This document shows positions 36,138-49,200 of a stretch of 64,000 bases of DNA, piece by piece; within the stretch, counting starts at the first letter, position 1, and every line of letters begins with the position of its first letter. The DNA is from Bombyx mori. Taxonomy: Eukaryota; Arthropoda; Insecta; Lepidoptera; Bombycidae. The DNA lies in contig NC_085107.1 in the NCBI RefSeq assembly GCF_030269925.1, forward strand, positions 19,408,001 to 19,472,000, given 5' to 3'. Under the pieces are notes generated by a model. The model was not told the DNA's origin and made no database searches. It saw only the letters and a program-made list of their open reading frames with translations. Position numbers and translations under genes: made by a program.

Positions 36138-37055
36138 CTCCAGAAGAAGAGGAGAGAGCCAATCGACGACAAGAAAAGACTCGCTCCTACGCCCTGCGCC
36201 GGTCAAGCCACGAGGACCGTGTGAACGCCATACTGAAGCCTTCGTTATTTTCCTCGAACCAATCCCAGCACCCGTTCCGCGACAGCCACTGCGGCAATAC
36301 TCGAGCCACCACGTTTCAACGAGTAAGAAGTCTAAAAATCACACGTGGTGGCCGAAACCTGAGCGGTGGCCGTCCGGAATATGATGTATATTTTAAAATA
36401 CCTGACCCGACCGAATTTGTCCTGTCAAAATGGTTAACATGAAAAAGGCGTTCAGTATTTTTCGAGTTTAAAAATATTCCATCAACTTTTCCAATGTTTT
36501 AATTTATCAACCTCACTTTGATTACAATTTAATATGAACATTTTTTAATTAAAAATAGCCATATCGGTCCAGGCATTTCCAAGTGATGTAATGACGAATA
36601 TTACTTTTAATTAAAAATAAATAGATTATTACTAAAAATTCGTAACGAACAACATCAAGCTCAAAAGCAATCACGGTGCATGATGACGTCATAAGTGGCC
36701 AATTTTTAGTATATTAATGTAAAACCTTGTACGTTTGAGCGCAATTTCAAAATATACGATTTTTCGATTCTTATTTTAGATAATGATTTCATTGTTCTAT
36801 TCTTATTTTAACAAGTACAGATATTAAAGTTACTACATTTAAAAAATATGTACCTTGATTTCAAGTATCTGAGATTACAATTGCCTAAATGTAGGTGACC
36901 ATATTCTAATTGACTAAATTTTGTAGAAAATAAAAATTAATAACTCCAATTAAAATTTTCATTCTTATCAAAACACTAACGCAGTAGTAAGGTATTAATT
37001 GCTTTTCAATATTGCTGTGGGCAATTGCTTTTAGCTGTCTAAAAATAAAAATAAA

Positions 37056-39812
37056 ATGATTGTTGTGTGGAGCATTTCAGTATTTTTATCCTCGGTTTTC
37101 TTTGTGAATTGTAAAATACCTTCTATGGTAACTATGTACATTTCATATATTTTTTATAAATTAAAGCTAAAGCTACAAATTATGGCCCTGGGTTTTCTGT
37201 TTTAGCATCCTGTATTAGTTGCACGTTCATCCTTAGATTGGATGCCCAGTAGAGTCAATTCTTTATATTCTGACGTCGGTGCTTGGAGTGGAAAATTCGT
37301 AAGTTTTTTGAAAATTTACATTTAAATTTTATTATTACTGTTCCAATAATCATTTTTATAGTATCCTAGCTAGATTCTCATTCGTCTAAGTAAAGGTCAG
37401 CCATTTTTTCGAAGTAAGTAGAGAAGTACGAGTTCTAGGAGGTTGGATATTCTTTTAAAGTTACTTACTTAGATAAAATCTCCACTTCGTTTATTATTTA
37501 ATGCTTATTGTGACTGGAATTTATTATCTTTCGGGTTTTAATTGTTTTTCTCTCATAGCGACCTGTGATGGATGAAATAGAATCTGACGAGGCTCTAAGG
37601 TTTTACCAGTTTTTGAATTATTTGGATGGAGGCAGTTTTGGTACTGGTAAGAAATTATTATCATGTGTTAAAAAAATAAATAAGTAGAAGACAGATATTT
37701 ACCGGTTCGTAAATTCTAATACCTAATTTTTAAAGAAAAATGAAGCTTTTACGTCATTGTTCATTAAGTAGTTAAGTATTTAAGTATTATCAGTAGTTAA
37801 GTATTATCAGACATCTCAGCTACCCCGAGGGAAATATCTTACAGTTTTTATGGAATAATATTTCTCGTTAATTAGTTTTTCGATAGGCTTTTTACTCATA
37901 CCGGAAGATGTAGGTTGGGTTACAGTAGGCCTCCCACGAGATGAACCCATGACCTATTGAGGTTCGCGGGAACCCGCTGGATGCAAGCAGCGCAGGACCT
38001 ATCTTTGAGGCGAGGCTTGGAAATGCCTATGTCCAGCTGGCAATGGACGTTTGTGGGCTGATAGAATAGTTTTTCGATAGCACAATTTACTCTGGGGAAA
38101 ATGGTAAGTGATTGGTTGGTCCTTTTTGAGCATTGGTTAGGTATTCCGCCTCTCCCCTTCTTCCTCTCAGGAGGCGCCGGAGTCCGACATAACTCGGTCC
38201 GTTACCCCCCTCGACCGGGTATCCGTAAATGGATTCCCCAGCGTTAAAAAAAAAAGGTATTCCGCCTGGTTTTCTTCATTGCATTTGAGTTTGCGGTTAT
38301 TGTAGACTGATGAATTTTTCTCCTAGCGTCACAAGTTACTTTAAAATCCTTTCAATTTGATACCCACTCGTAAGAGCAAAGCAATCTTCAAAATGTAGAG
38401 TACATTTATTATTCCTTTCTTTATTGGCACATCAGTTAAGGGTCCTTTTCACGAGTATATTTTAGTTGTTTGGCCAATTGATTCATTAGAGTATGTAAAT
38501 CAATCTCATAGGTACCGTGACACAAATTTTAACCAAGGTTGACTTTTCCACTATTACTTTCAATTAGTCATAATTATGGTCTTCCTCGTGGTGGCCTATG
38601 GCATTCTTCAAGTTGAAGTTTCCAATAAAAATCGGAACTAAACCTAAAGCAGTGCTTTCGTTTGTCGTATTCTCGCCAAACTCGCAATGTAGGTACAAAT
38701 ATTGCGAACTGCATTGGCTGCGTTAGAAACACATAAGAAGGCGTATAGGAAAATAACTCTCTTTTTTGAAATCTCTATAATTTTGACACACATACCTATT
38801 GATTGCATTGTAAATCTGAGACCATGTAGATTAACTTTAAATTACCTACATGTACTCGTTACTTTAACAGTAAATTCATACTTTGATTCCTATTCAATGG
38901 ATGTATCGCAGTTGTGATTATCATTCCTCTGAGCTTATGATTGTTCGTTTAGGTCCAATAGATGAATTCGTTGACGCTATGTATAGACTTGCAAATTACA
39001 TGAAGCAACAAAATAGTAGAGAGACACAGGCAAGAGGAATGCGAGAACAAGAAGCAATTAACGGGGCGAAAGGTAAAATAGTTTCAATAAAATTATTCTG
39101 TGATTTTAGCGAATAATTCTGTGACTTTTTGGGGAATAGCATTAAAACAGTTTTGGAAGTAAGCACACTAATTATATTTTAATAAAATTCTTCTGTGTCT
39201 TTAGCGAATAATTCTGTGACTTTTTAGGGAATAGCATTAAAACAGTTTTGGAAGTAAGCACACTAATTATGCGAAAGAAACGTAAGTTCTTCTGTACTGG
39301 AGAGGTCAAAGAACCAATTGTTAACAATAAAATAATTTGCAAGGTACGTAACAAAATGGGTGGATTTAAACTAAATCATAATTGAACTATTACTTTGCTG
39401 TAATGCAATTATAAATTTTTTATTGAATTTAGGACCGTATATTGCTACCTATTGCTGGAACTTCTTGCAGAGATGCCATAATGTACTGGCATCCAGATTT
39501 GACGGAGGAACATTATTGTGTCGGAGCCTTGGAATCCAAGACTCCTGTTCACATTATGGATGTTGAAGGTTCGTAATCAATTTATTACTAACGTTATAGT
39601 ATTTCCAAATCTTTATTTTTTCTATTTGAAAACATCGCACACTCTTATACTTTGGTTTTGTTACAGGTGAAATATATTGCAAAGGTGACGACTATTCAAA
39701 AAGGGAATACCTTCTTGCATGTGACTTTTATGAGGACCAAGAAGCACCCGTTGCCGATTTATTGCAATACTACCCTGACCCTGATCCCGAAATCACACCC
39801 AAATTATTTTAA
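37056..39812 (+). CDS. Predicted secreted cysteine-containing protein, unrecognised
   Basis: Seven coding exons: 37056-37127, 37206-37298, 37559-37646, 38953-39072, 39228-39343, 39433-39568, 39667-39812. All GT/AG and in phase, 771 nt, 256 residues. An in-frame stop precedes the ATG. The N-terminus MIVVWSISVFLSSVFFVNC looks like a cleavable signal peptide, so it is probably secreted. The mature part has six further cysteines (FFCTGE, IICKD, TSCRD, HYCVG, IYCKG, LACDF), a basic MRKKRK stretch, and an acidic proline-rich tail (YYPDPDPE). I recognise no family; extracellular or reproductive roles would be guesses. Exon 5 begins in the second unit of a tandem duplication (39086-39270), the first unit having lost its acceptor. 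Confidence 0.82.
37880..38070 (+). pseudogene. RTE-type LINE 3' relic
   Basis: AGGCCTCCCACGAGATGAAC, GGTTCGCGGGAACCCGCTGG, ATGCAAGCAGCGCAGGACC parallels 40570-40660. In intron 3 of the secreted-protein gene. Confidence 0.7.
38152..38254 (+). mobile_element. Short retroposed LINE 3' end (103 bp)
   Basis: Flanked by AGGTATTCCGCCT at 38139-38151 and 38255-38267. Ends CTCGACCGGGTATCCGTAAA, TGGATTCCCCAGCGTT and an A run, the same 3' end as 9973-10029. In intron 3 of the secreted-protein gene. Confidence 0.85.
39086..39270 (+). repeat. Tandem duplication of an intron/exon junction (95-bp period)
   Basis: Copies at 39086-39175 and 39181-39270 are nearly identical over 90 bp and include the 3' end of intron 4 and the first 43 nt of exon 5. 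The acceptor reads GACTTTTTGGGG in copy 1 and GACTTTTTAGGG in copy 2, so only copy 2 can splice. Confidence 0.95.
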
Positions 39813-40139
39813 ATAACACGAGGAAAGTTTAAACATCATGCATGCACGGATGTTTAAAATACATACTTTAATATACTTTACAAAAGTGTTTTAGTATCCC
39901 TTCCAAATATATATTTATGTTTGTATATCTATACGAATTCTTCGGGACGGTACCGATTCCGTTATTTTACCGTAACACCACCGTCGCCGTTGAGGAGTTT
40001 ATTCTTGCTACCAGAAAACGGTGAACAAACGGTACAGGCATTCTGTGATCAATACTTCGTAGTTACATCATATTTTGAACTTGAATTCTAACTATTCAGG
40101 GTTGTGTTAGTGATTAAGGCCTAATTTCGATCATTGGGC

Positions 40140-40740
40140 AAAGTAAGAAAAATACAATATGATACACTTAAATAATAATTTCTGCGATTGCACTCCAAAA
40201 TGTGTACCTGATCTCATAAACTTCGAAAGCTCTACCCTCAAATTTGTTTACCAGCTTAATTACCTAGGGCAAACTGTCCAGCAAGTTAGATCAAACTATG
40301 AAAAAGAGGTCAATCGTCGAATTTAACTCAGATTCGGAAATACCGCAATGTCTCAAGACGAAAGCCTTTGACCAGTGTGTATTCCTCTCATTGTGACATA
40401 TGAAACTGAAAGAGGCTATGCGTGGAGTTTCCCTGTAAGATCAAGAAGCATGAAAACCGGCATAGCTGAAAGGATTCCGAGGTTAAAATGGCAATGGGCA
40501 GGGAACATTGCTCGCAGAACAAATAGCTGCTACAGCAGAAAAAATCTAGCGTACCAGAAAACTTAGCGTGGGTAGGTCTCCCACATGGTGGATCGACGAT
40601 CTTTTGAAGGTCGCGGGAATCCGCTGGTTGCAGGCAAAGCAAGACTGGTAGTTGTGAGTAGGCGTAGGTTGACGCCAACGGTTGAGTCTGAGGCTTAGAT
40701 TGAGTCCAGCAATGGATATCTGTAAGCTGAAAGAAAGACA
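40140..40740 (+). pseudogene. RTE-clade LINE ORF2 relic
   Basis: Broken frames retain FVYQLNYLGQTVQQ, NYEKEVNRRI and IPRLKWQWAGNIARRTN, all typical of the C-terminal half of RTE reverse transcriptases, followed by SHMVDRRS- and AGKARL-like remnants. Multiple stops. Confidence 0.8.
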
Positions 40741-40851
40741 GATACAACTGCTAAGCCTAATTCGCTTCCCTCTTCTATACATTAGGACATAATAAAACTG
40801 TTATGGAGACAGCTATAGAAAAATGCTCTTGGGTATCAGTATCAAGGAGGA

Positions 40852-40902
40852 GTCTGTGTGTATTGTCCATAAAATGACTTCTTATGGACAATACACGGAG
40901 AC
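40852..40902. repeat. Near-perfect stem-loop, 21-bp arms
   Basis: Left GTCTGTGTGTATTGTCCATA and right TATGGACAATACACGGAGAC (reverse complements with two mismatches) around a short loop. Function unknown. Confidence 0.8.
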
Positions 40903-41308
40903 TCGTAACGTTATTTTACTATATTTTTTAGGTGGATAGAAAATTCTACTACTGGTGGATAAAAAACTCTTCAAAGTTATAGTTATCCCAATACCGAAGA
41001 CAGCTTAGATTTTCTTTTTTTTACATAATTCACGAGTTGTATATGATAAAGTTTATTTAAATCCAAATTTTTATTTTTTGTATTTTACTACTTTGCTAAA
41101 CTTATTTCACTAAAATTTAAATAACCATTTACACTTATCCATTAATTTATTTAATGTCCTTTTTTTAAACAATAAACTTTTATTATCACATTTTGAGTCG
41201 TAATGAAATCTGTTATTATTTACTTTCTTACTCTTAACATATTAAGACCAAAAAAAAAAAGTTACTTTGCATGAGACGGCTTTCCTCGCAATATTAAATT
41301 TGGTGTGT

Positions 41309-42871
41309 ACCATGACATGGGGTAAATTGGGATCCTGGGGTAAATTGGGACAAACCTGCGGAAGATTCTCAAAGTACCTGTAGCACGGAATCTACCTAAT
41401 TTTGTTTATGTTAATATTTATCAATGTATAGAAGAAAAACCAAGCTAACTATGGAAGTACTAAATATGAGTTAAGTTGGTCCCAAAAATTCGTCAAATTA
41501 AATTGAAAATAGTGGTTGAAAAGTGCGTTTTAAAACAGCTTAAAGAACTTTTAAAAAAAGTAATATTATCGTTGTTTTTTCAATAAGATCACAGTTTATA
41601 TAAGTTTTTAATACACCTGGAAATACCACAACAAACGGTAACTTGCAATATTCTTATTTTAAATACAATATTTCGACAAAATAAAAAATTTATATTTTTT
41701 CCTTTCTTTTTGGGGAAAATTGGGACGTATGTGGGGTAATTTGGAACGAGACTGGAAAAATTTGGGACGAGAAAACACAAAATTGGAACGCCAAAAGACA
41801 AAATAGGGATGGCTTGTTAGGGTTGTCACTGATATCTTATAATAGATTTTTTAGCCTATACTATCACTCAATTGCGTGATGTAAAGAAGGTTAATGTGTT
41901 TATCAGTTAGTTTATGTAAGTACTATAGGTAAAAGAAAAGTATATATATAATTACATTTTTTCGCGACATTTACCTTGTAATATCTGCCCGGTCGTATGT
42001 CCTTTATAGCAATAAAATAAAATTAAAAAGAACTCAAACGAATCAAAACTTTTGTTATTCCAGAATCTATTCACGCGTCGAATCATGATTTTTTTAACAT
42101 TCACAACGCACAGACAAATAAAAACAGGCCTCAGATTTTAAATGTAACATTAATTAAAAATCCGAGATAGCTAGGTTCCAATTATGAGTGAGTGAATTAA
42201 TTGAGTTTAGTTATTTAGCTTGAAAGAATTTCTTTTATTTTTGTTATTATAGGCAGTAATCAGATAAATCTGCTTTTTTATCTTATTCACCTGATATCTT
42301 ACTCTTGCTCAAAGATTATTTTGAAAATGTTGATTAAATAAAATTGTATTATTGCATTTCCAGTCCTTTTGTTTTCTATTTTTTATTCTATTTTATGATT
42401 TTGTTTCAGAGTTGTGATTTTTAAGGAAATTAAATAATAATTTTCTAAAATATAACATGCACATACTTTTTTTGATCATTGTAATGTTGATTATCATTCA
42501 CGTCACATCGCTTCGGAATAGAAACCAGCTTAATTTACACTATATTGTGTATTGTGCTTAAATTATGGATTGTATTCATCATTTCGGTCCATTTATATAA
42601 TTGTATGGCACTTACCTACCTACCTATATATCGCAGTACCGCGAACTGACAACCCTTACAAATATCCCAATTTAATCCTTACCCGTGGCCATTATTTTTC
42701 CGATTATTTCTTTAAATTGAATAATTAAAATAATGTAACGGTTTTTATCACCTAGGTACGTTCAAGACTCAACTTATTTCTTTGGTTGAGCAGTGACTAT
42801 TTAATTGGAACTATTTTAAAATTCCTTCAATCTGAAGTTCGATTTTGTCCCTATTTACCCCATTTTACGGT
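41309..42871. mobile_element. Candidate 1.56-kb DNA element with GGGGTAAAT termini
   Basis: Left ACCATGACATGGGGTAAATT; right (reversed) ACCGTAAAATGGGGTAAATA. Internal near-copies of GGGGTAAATTGGGAC at 41335-41352 and 41704-41760 suggest subterminal repeats. No transposase frame and no clear target duplication. Confidence 0.45.
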
Positions 42872-43230
42872 AATCTGTGTTTTGCGTTTTGTGTAATGAA
42901 TTGCAAGCGACATTGTATTGAATAAAGTATAGTATTATTTCTGCGTTTTGTTTCACCTTTTCCCGTTTTCCATGGATCGTAGTTGTGGTTTCAGCATGTT
43001 TCATTTTCATGTTTTCATCCCTTTCGTGAGTCCATAGCGCATCGACAAAATATCAATATTCACATTATTGATTAATTAATATGAAGAGACCTCAACCTCC
43101 TTTCTCATTTATATCTAAGATTTGGTACAAAATTAATCTGATGTGAAAATTTTTCAAAGGTTAAAGTAAAGGGGGTGCATATTTAACCTGTTGAGTTAGT
43201 TTCAAATAGTATCGCAGAAAAGATAACAAA

Positions 43231-46200
43231 ATGGTCGAAGAAAGAATAAAAATGCGGAAGCAGTTAGGGTTGCTAGAAGGGGTCGCTATTATACTGGGAA
43301 TAATCTTCGGAAGTGGGATTTTCATATCTCCAAAAGAAGTCTTAGAAAAAACTGGTTCTGTATGGAGTGCTTTGATTGTGTGGGCAGCTTGCGGTGTACT
43401 CGCCACTCTTGGTGCTATGTCGTATGCTGAACTTGGTAAGTACAACATGTGTAATAACTTATTGTATTTAAACTATAAATTGAGCTATTTGTACAAAAAT
43501 TAAGACGATTTTTTAAAAAAGCAGAATAGTAGGACCAAAAGACGTCTAAAGAATAAGGCACCTGGTGCATAGTTATCCAGGGCTGTCACTATGTTGGAGT
43601 TCAAAATCTGCGGGCAGTTATCTATTTTTTCTAATGAAATACATGCTTAATTTACAAATATTTCCACAGTGAAGGTATAACATTGTGTATTAAAAATAAA
43701 TATACCTGCAAATATTATAATTTACATAATTAGGCAGTAGCAGGACATCTTTTGAGCACAGGTAGTATCAGGTTATTTTTGCCGTGAAGCAGTAATGCGT
43801 TTCTGTAAGCACAGTTTGCAGTAAGACTTTGGTTTGAATGAAGGTGCAGCTGTTGTGCTGTGAAATTAAGGCTTTAAACTAATAGTGTCTCAAGTTGGGT
43901 GGAGGCATTTACATTATTGATATCAATGGGTTCGGGTAATTGCTTAACAACCAGGTTGGCCATAAGCTAGTCCTCTTATCAAACCAATAAAAAGAAAGCT
44001 TTTATTAAAATCACTGAAGATTATACCAAAACCTTTAGATTTTTTTTTAAATGTTCATTGATATAAAAGCCATTTTTCTTTAGGAACTACTCTCGCTCAA
44101 AGTGGAGGAGATTATCATTACATTAATGAAGCATATGGTCCATTACCAGCCTTCTTATATCTATGGGATGCTAATTTTGTCTTTGTGTAAGTATCTCTTA
44201 GGGCTGGGTCAAGAATTATAAGTTATTTTACAAAAACCAACACCTTTTTTTTATTGACCTTGTAGGCAGACGAGCATACAGTCCACCTGATGGTGAGTAG
44301 TTACCGTCGCCCATGGACTTTAGCAATGCCAGGGGCAGAGCCAAGCCGCTGCCTACCGCTAAAACCACCTTATTTATTATCTCTAGAAAGTCAGATAATT
44401 TGTACTTAACTTTTAATTTTCTTTTTATTCTTCACAATTATAATTTTTTGTTGTTGAATAATAATAGATGTAGCCAGTCATTTCAGCCAGAATGTCACAT
44501 ATATGACTCCAGGCTTTGCTGCAGTCTATGTATATAACAGTACACACAGTATACACAGTACATTGCTTGATTTCTCAACAATTCATATATGGCTTGGATT
44601 ATTTTTGTGTATCAAATCTTTCACAAATCCTGCTTGCACTTATTTCCGGCACTTTCTACCATTCATAGGTGATAGTTCATAGTCATAGATGATAATTAAT
44701 ATGTTAATGACAACATTTTGATACATTGGTAAATGTACAGGTAGAAAGTTTTTTGTGCAACAAAGGATATGATTGATTCAGCCCACTTCGTGGAGAAATA
44801 TGATTGAGACTGTTAACATGTCTCAAAGCCAGTGGTGGCATTAATGTAGTGATCTATTGAAGCTTTGGTATACATTTAGCAGACTATGACTCCTTGTAGT
44901 TAAAAAAATGTAAAATGTATAGCTAAGATATCCTGTATATTCCATACGTAACATATCTTATAATTGTTTTAGACCAAGCACTAATGCAATTATGGCTTTG
45001 ACATTCACAAACAACGTTGTGGAGCCACTATTTCCTAACTGCCCAGTAAATCACATCAGTCGGAAATTAATTGCAGCATCTACTATATGTGAGTTTTGTC
45101 TAGCAATAAGATTATTATATCAATAAAAATGTTCACACAGTCATCTTGTAAAACAAATATTCTAAGAAACCAGTGACTTAAAAATGCTTACTATAAATGT
45201 TACATTTATATATATATATAATAATATGTAAAAAACATCTACATAAAATGTACTATTAAACACATGTAATGTTACCCAATATTAAAACTTAGTCAGCTTT
45301 AAATTAGTTGACTATTTATCAGTGAACCAGTAAAATCATGAATACTTGAAGATTATATTTTACAGGTATTCTAACATTCATAAATGCTTATGACATTAAG
45401 TTCACAACAAGGATACAAAACGTGTTTATGTTTACGAAGATTATGGCTTTGGTTATTATAATTATTGGTGGCATTGTGTGGATATTGAGAGGTAAGACTT
45501 GTAATAAATTATATAAATTGAGATATTGTATGTAATGTATAGATATTTTATGTCAATGTATATTTAGCTACAACTTTAGCTAAACAAAGTAAAGAAAAAA
45601 ACAAGCGTAAAATTTTGTGTTCATTGAAGGATGGTGCTCTGGAGAAAGTATCTAAATTATTTTGATATTCTTCAGGTGGCACAGAGCATTTTGAAAATGG
45701 ATGGGAAGGCACAAAGACTTCAGCTGCTGAGTGGTCTGTGGCATTCTATTCGGGAATATTCTCTTATTCAGGATGGTAAATTATTTCAATTTTTTTTTTC
45801 AATACTTAACCTATTTAGCGTAACGTAACGTAATAAGTAAAACAGCAGTATTAAAAATCTCAAAATTACCTATGTTGTTTTCGTTTCCCTTACTGCTTTT
45901 CGAGTATGTATGTACATATACGTACATTTAATTCTTTGGTAACCTGTACAGGCTAGACCATTTGAAGAGATTTAATATTAGTTAAGGTATCTAGAGACCT
46001 GTTGTTATGGTTGTATAGTAGTCTTGTTTTCTTACTACGTAAATATTCTGTAGTATCCTGAAAAAGATACAATTAATTCTAAATTCTAAATTAATTAATA
46101 ATTACAAAAAGTTAATATAATTAATTAATAAAATTTTCAGTCATTATAATAATATTAATTATTTAGGTATGCCTTATATCAATAATCCTTCAGGTTGGGC

Positions 46201-49200
46201 ATGAGCGTGCGTTTCCCAACACGGCATAATAATATCCTAAGAAATTCATTCCTGTTACTATTTGCCTACAGGAGTTACTTGAACTTTATGACAGAAGAAT
46301 TGAGAGATCCATACGTCAATCTTCCGCGCGCCATATATATATCGTTGCCACTGGTCACTGTTATATACCTGCTTGCTAATATGTCATATCTCGCTGTACT
46401 GGGACCAGTCGGGGTGACATCAACGGAGGCCATTGCTGTGGTACGTATGTTTGCGTGTACAATTAAGTTACCACGAGTTAATTTAATTCTCTTAGACTAT
46501 TAGAAGGCAATTAGTTTGTTTTATATAATAATATTGATAATTAAAAAAAAAAAACGTCTGATTAATGTTATTGTTTACAGCAAGTTTTTAAAGAAGTGAA
46601 ATAAATACTATGTTACACCCTTGCTTCATATATGTTTAAAGTAATCATTGCTTATAGAATATGCTTCGCTGCATAAATGTTCGTAGATAGTTTTTTTTTT
46701 CTCCTGTGATGAAGTATGAGAGGAACCTAGTGCAAGTTCATGCGATCTGTTAAAATGCACTTAGAGTTCCACAAAAAGAGTTATTATTTAACTAATTCTA
46801 GCTGTCTATGTTTTTGCCTACTATTTACCTTCTGCAAGTCAGAAGATTATTCACAATCAGTTTTCAATAATGTATTGGGATGCTAATTGTAATTAATATT
46901 CTTTAAACTTATACATAAGAACTGTCCTGTCAAATGAAACTCGTATCGATATCTTATAACCATAGGATATTCTAAAAAGTGCCGACAACGTTAGGATAGT
47001 CGTTGGTATATTCCAGTGGAGAAATTTATATATTTATATATATACATAGTCAGGTCATAAATTCTGTCACATGTTTAATGTAAAATAATTGAAACAAGTT
47101 TATTCATTATGTAACCATTCATATACCAAAATGAACTTAACAAAACATATATTCTTATGACACTAAAGTTTATTCAAAATGACCTCCGTGATTTTGAATA
47201 CAGGCCTTCAATCTGCGCGGCCAGTCGTCTATCGCAGCACGAACGAGGTCCATGTCAATATCGGCGGCTGCCTTAATCAAGGATGTCTTGAGTGACTCCA
47301 AATTGGGATGAGGCTTTGAGCACGCCTTTTCCTCCAAGTGTTGCCATATCTTGTAATCTAATGGATTCAAATCTGGACTGGAGGAGGGCCAGTCTTCGTG
47401 CCGAATGAAGTCGATTTCACGCGCCGCCAGCCAGTCTTGTGTGCTCTTCGCTCTATGAGCTGGCGCCGAATCTTGTTGGAATACCCAGTGCCTGTTATTG
47501 AACATGGTATGAGAAACAGGTTCCACAAGGTTCGTCAGGACTGTATTTTGATACACAACTGCATTCGTTTTTACACCTTTCTCACAAAAATGTACCTCTG
47601 TTAAGCCCCAATAAGAAACTCCCAACCATACCATGAGCGAGGATGGAAAATGACCTCGTTGGACACGCGGAATACGGTTGCTCGCTTCTTCACTAGTGTG
47701 TGCGTACACCTTATCATTTTGTTTGTTGTAGCTCTCTTCTACGGTAAAAATTTTTTCATCCGGTAAAAGAATTTCCCGATAGGTGTTTTTTTCCCGCGTA
47801 CCGCTTCAACAAAGCGCGGCATCTCTTCAGTCTTAGGTCCATTAGACGAGCATTCAAACGATGTCCTGTTTTTCTTCGATATGCCCGAAGCCCTAAGTCT
47901 TCATTTAACACCCTTTTCACCGTGGTTCTGCTTAACCCCATCTGAAGGGCCAACAGTTTCTGCTTACGTTTGGGATTTCTTTGAATTCGCGCCTTCACAG
48001 CTTTTATCACTGCTGGAGTCCTAACAGACCGAGGGCGACCACTTCTTGACCTGTCATCTACACTAGAGTCTTCATTGTATCGTTTGATGGTACGATAAAC
48101 GAATCTTTTGGTTATATTCAAAATTTTCAGTATGTTAAAAATTTGAATTGGCGCGTAACTGCAACGATGCAACGCAATAACTGCAACACGGTCTTCTTTA
48201 AGCGTCCACTCCATATTTAAAAATGAGTAAAATTCTAAATGTATACTATTTTTATTTTCATGAACAATTCGAAATTCGAATTCAATAAACTTTTTTGTGG
48301 CCAGCATTCTAAAAGAAAAGTTTTTACTGTGTGACAATACTTATGACCTGACTAGGTATATATATACATATATATTAAATTGGGTCTCTTGCCGAATCTT
48401 AGCGGGTCGCGATTCAGATCCGGTAGTGAATTCATTCGCGAAGCAGCTAGTCATGAGTTGTTAGCTTTCCTTTGGAGGCGTTCGGACAGCTGCTAGTAAA
48501 CTTCGCCCCTCCTGGCTGAGTCTTTGCTCGCCCACCTGTCCTGGTGAAACCGGAAAGGCCTCAGGGCGAACAGTAATCTTTCCTTCAGAAAAAAAAGAAA
48601 TTGATCGCTCAGAAGACGACGTCGAATTGAAAATAATGAATTGACAACCCTTTTTTTCCTGACTGTGCTGATATCCTTCAGCTTCTTCTTGACGTGTAGG
48701 TGAGCTCCCGGGGCTCAAACCGGAGCGTTGCTAACACTGGCCCTAGCAAGAGCAGTGCTTCGCAGAATCTACCTCCGGATCGAAAACGCGACCCACTCTG
48801 AAGATCCGGCGAGAAACTCAGTGGGCTGTGTCTGTGGGTTAATTTACTTGTCGAGCCCTTCGTCGCAAACGACGGGGCATATTCTGTGTAGTACATATAC
48901 ATTGTATTAAGGATGATCACCGTTCCCTGACTTAGGATTTCGCGGATCACGCCCTGGGTTGGTTTAAGTGGGCCATGCCGACGCTAGTAGCCGTCGCGAT
49001 CCTCGGCGGGCTCTCTGTGCACATAATGACATCATCGCGCATGTGCTTCGCTGGAGCCAGGAACGGACACATGCCGGAACTTCTCGCCCACATCAACGTA
49101 AAGTGCATGTCGCCGATGCCTTCGCTCGTGTTCTTGGTGAGCGCTTTGTATTTTTATAAGGTTTATCATTAGTTGAAACTGGCAAACGAGCAAGAAGAAG

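Larger units (their letters stand above)
32588..36345 (+). mobile_element. LTR-type sequence split by a Jockey-like insertion
   Basis: The left part (32588-33126) has an AT-rich segment with repeated TTCGCGACGGACAT and TGTCCGTAAATAG, then a GC-rich segment with a TATA box. The right part (36095 onward) continues after the insertion and reaches AAAATCACA followed by CGTGGTGGCCGAAACC, which resembles the LTR end plus primer-binding site of BEL/Pao-type elements. No gag/pol was found in the window, so this is a 5' LTR plus a short leader. Exact LTR ends are inferred. Confidence 0.5.
30187..37055. other. Transposon-rich gap between UHRF1 and the secreted-protein gene
   Basis: The two genes diverge from here. 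30187-30640 is the putative UHRF1 upstream region. 30650-32140 is made of LINE relics and a Bm1. 32588-36380 is an LTR-like sequence with a Jockey-like insertion. 36400-37055 is AT-rich with no feature seen. Confidence 0.6.
39813..43230. other. Intergenic region before the first SLC7 gene
   Basis: Holds an RTE relic (40140-40740), a stem-loop at 40852-40902 and a candidate inverted-repeat element (41309-42871). No spliced gene seen. Confidence 0.6.

Noticed and set aside
39086..39175. Copy 1 of the duplication as an alternative exon
   Set aside because: Its acceptor is GG rather than AG and no downstream donor fits.
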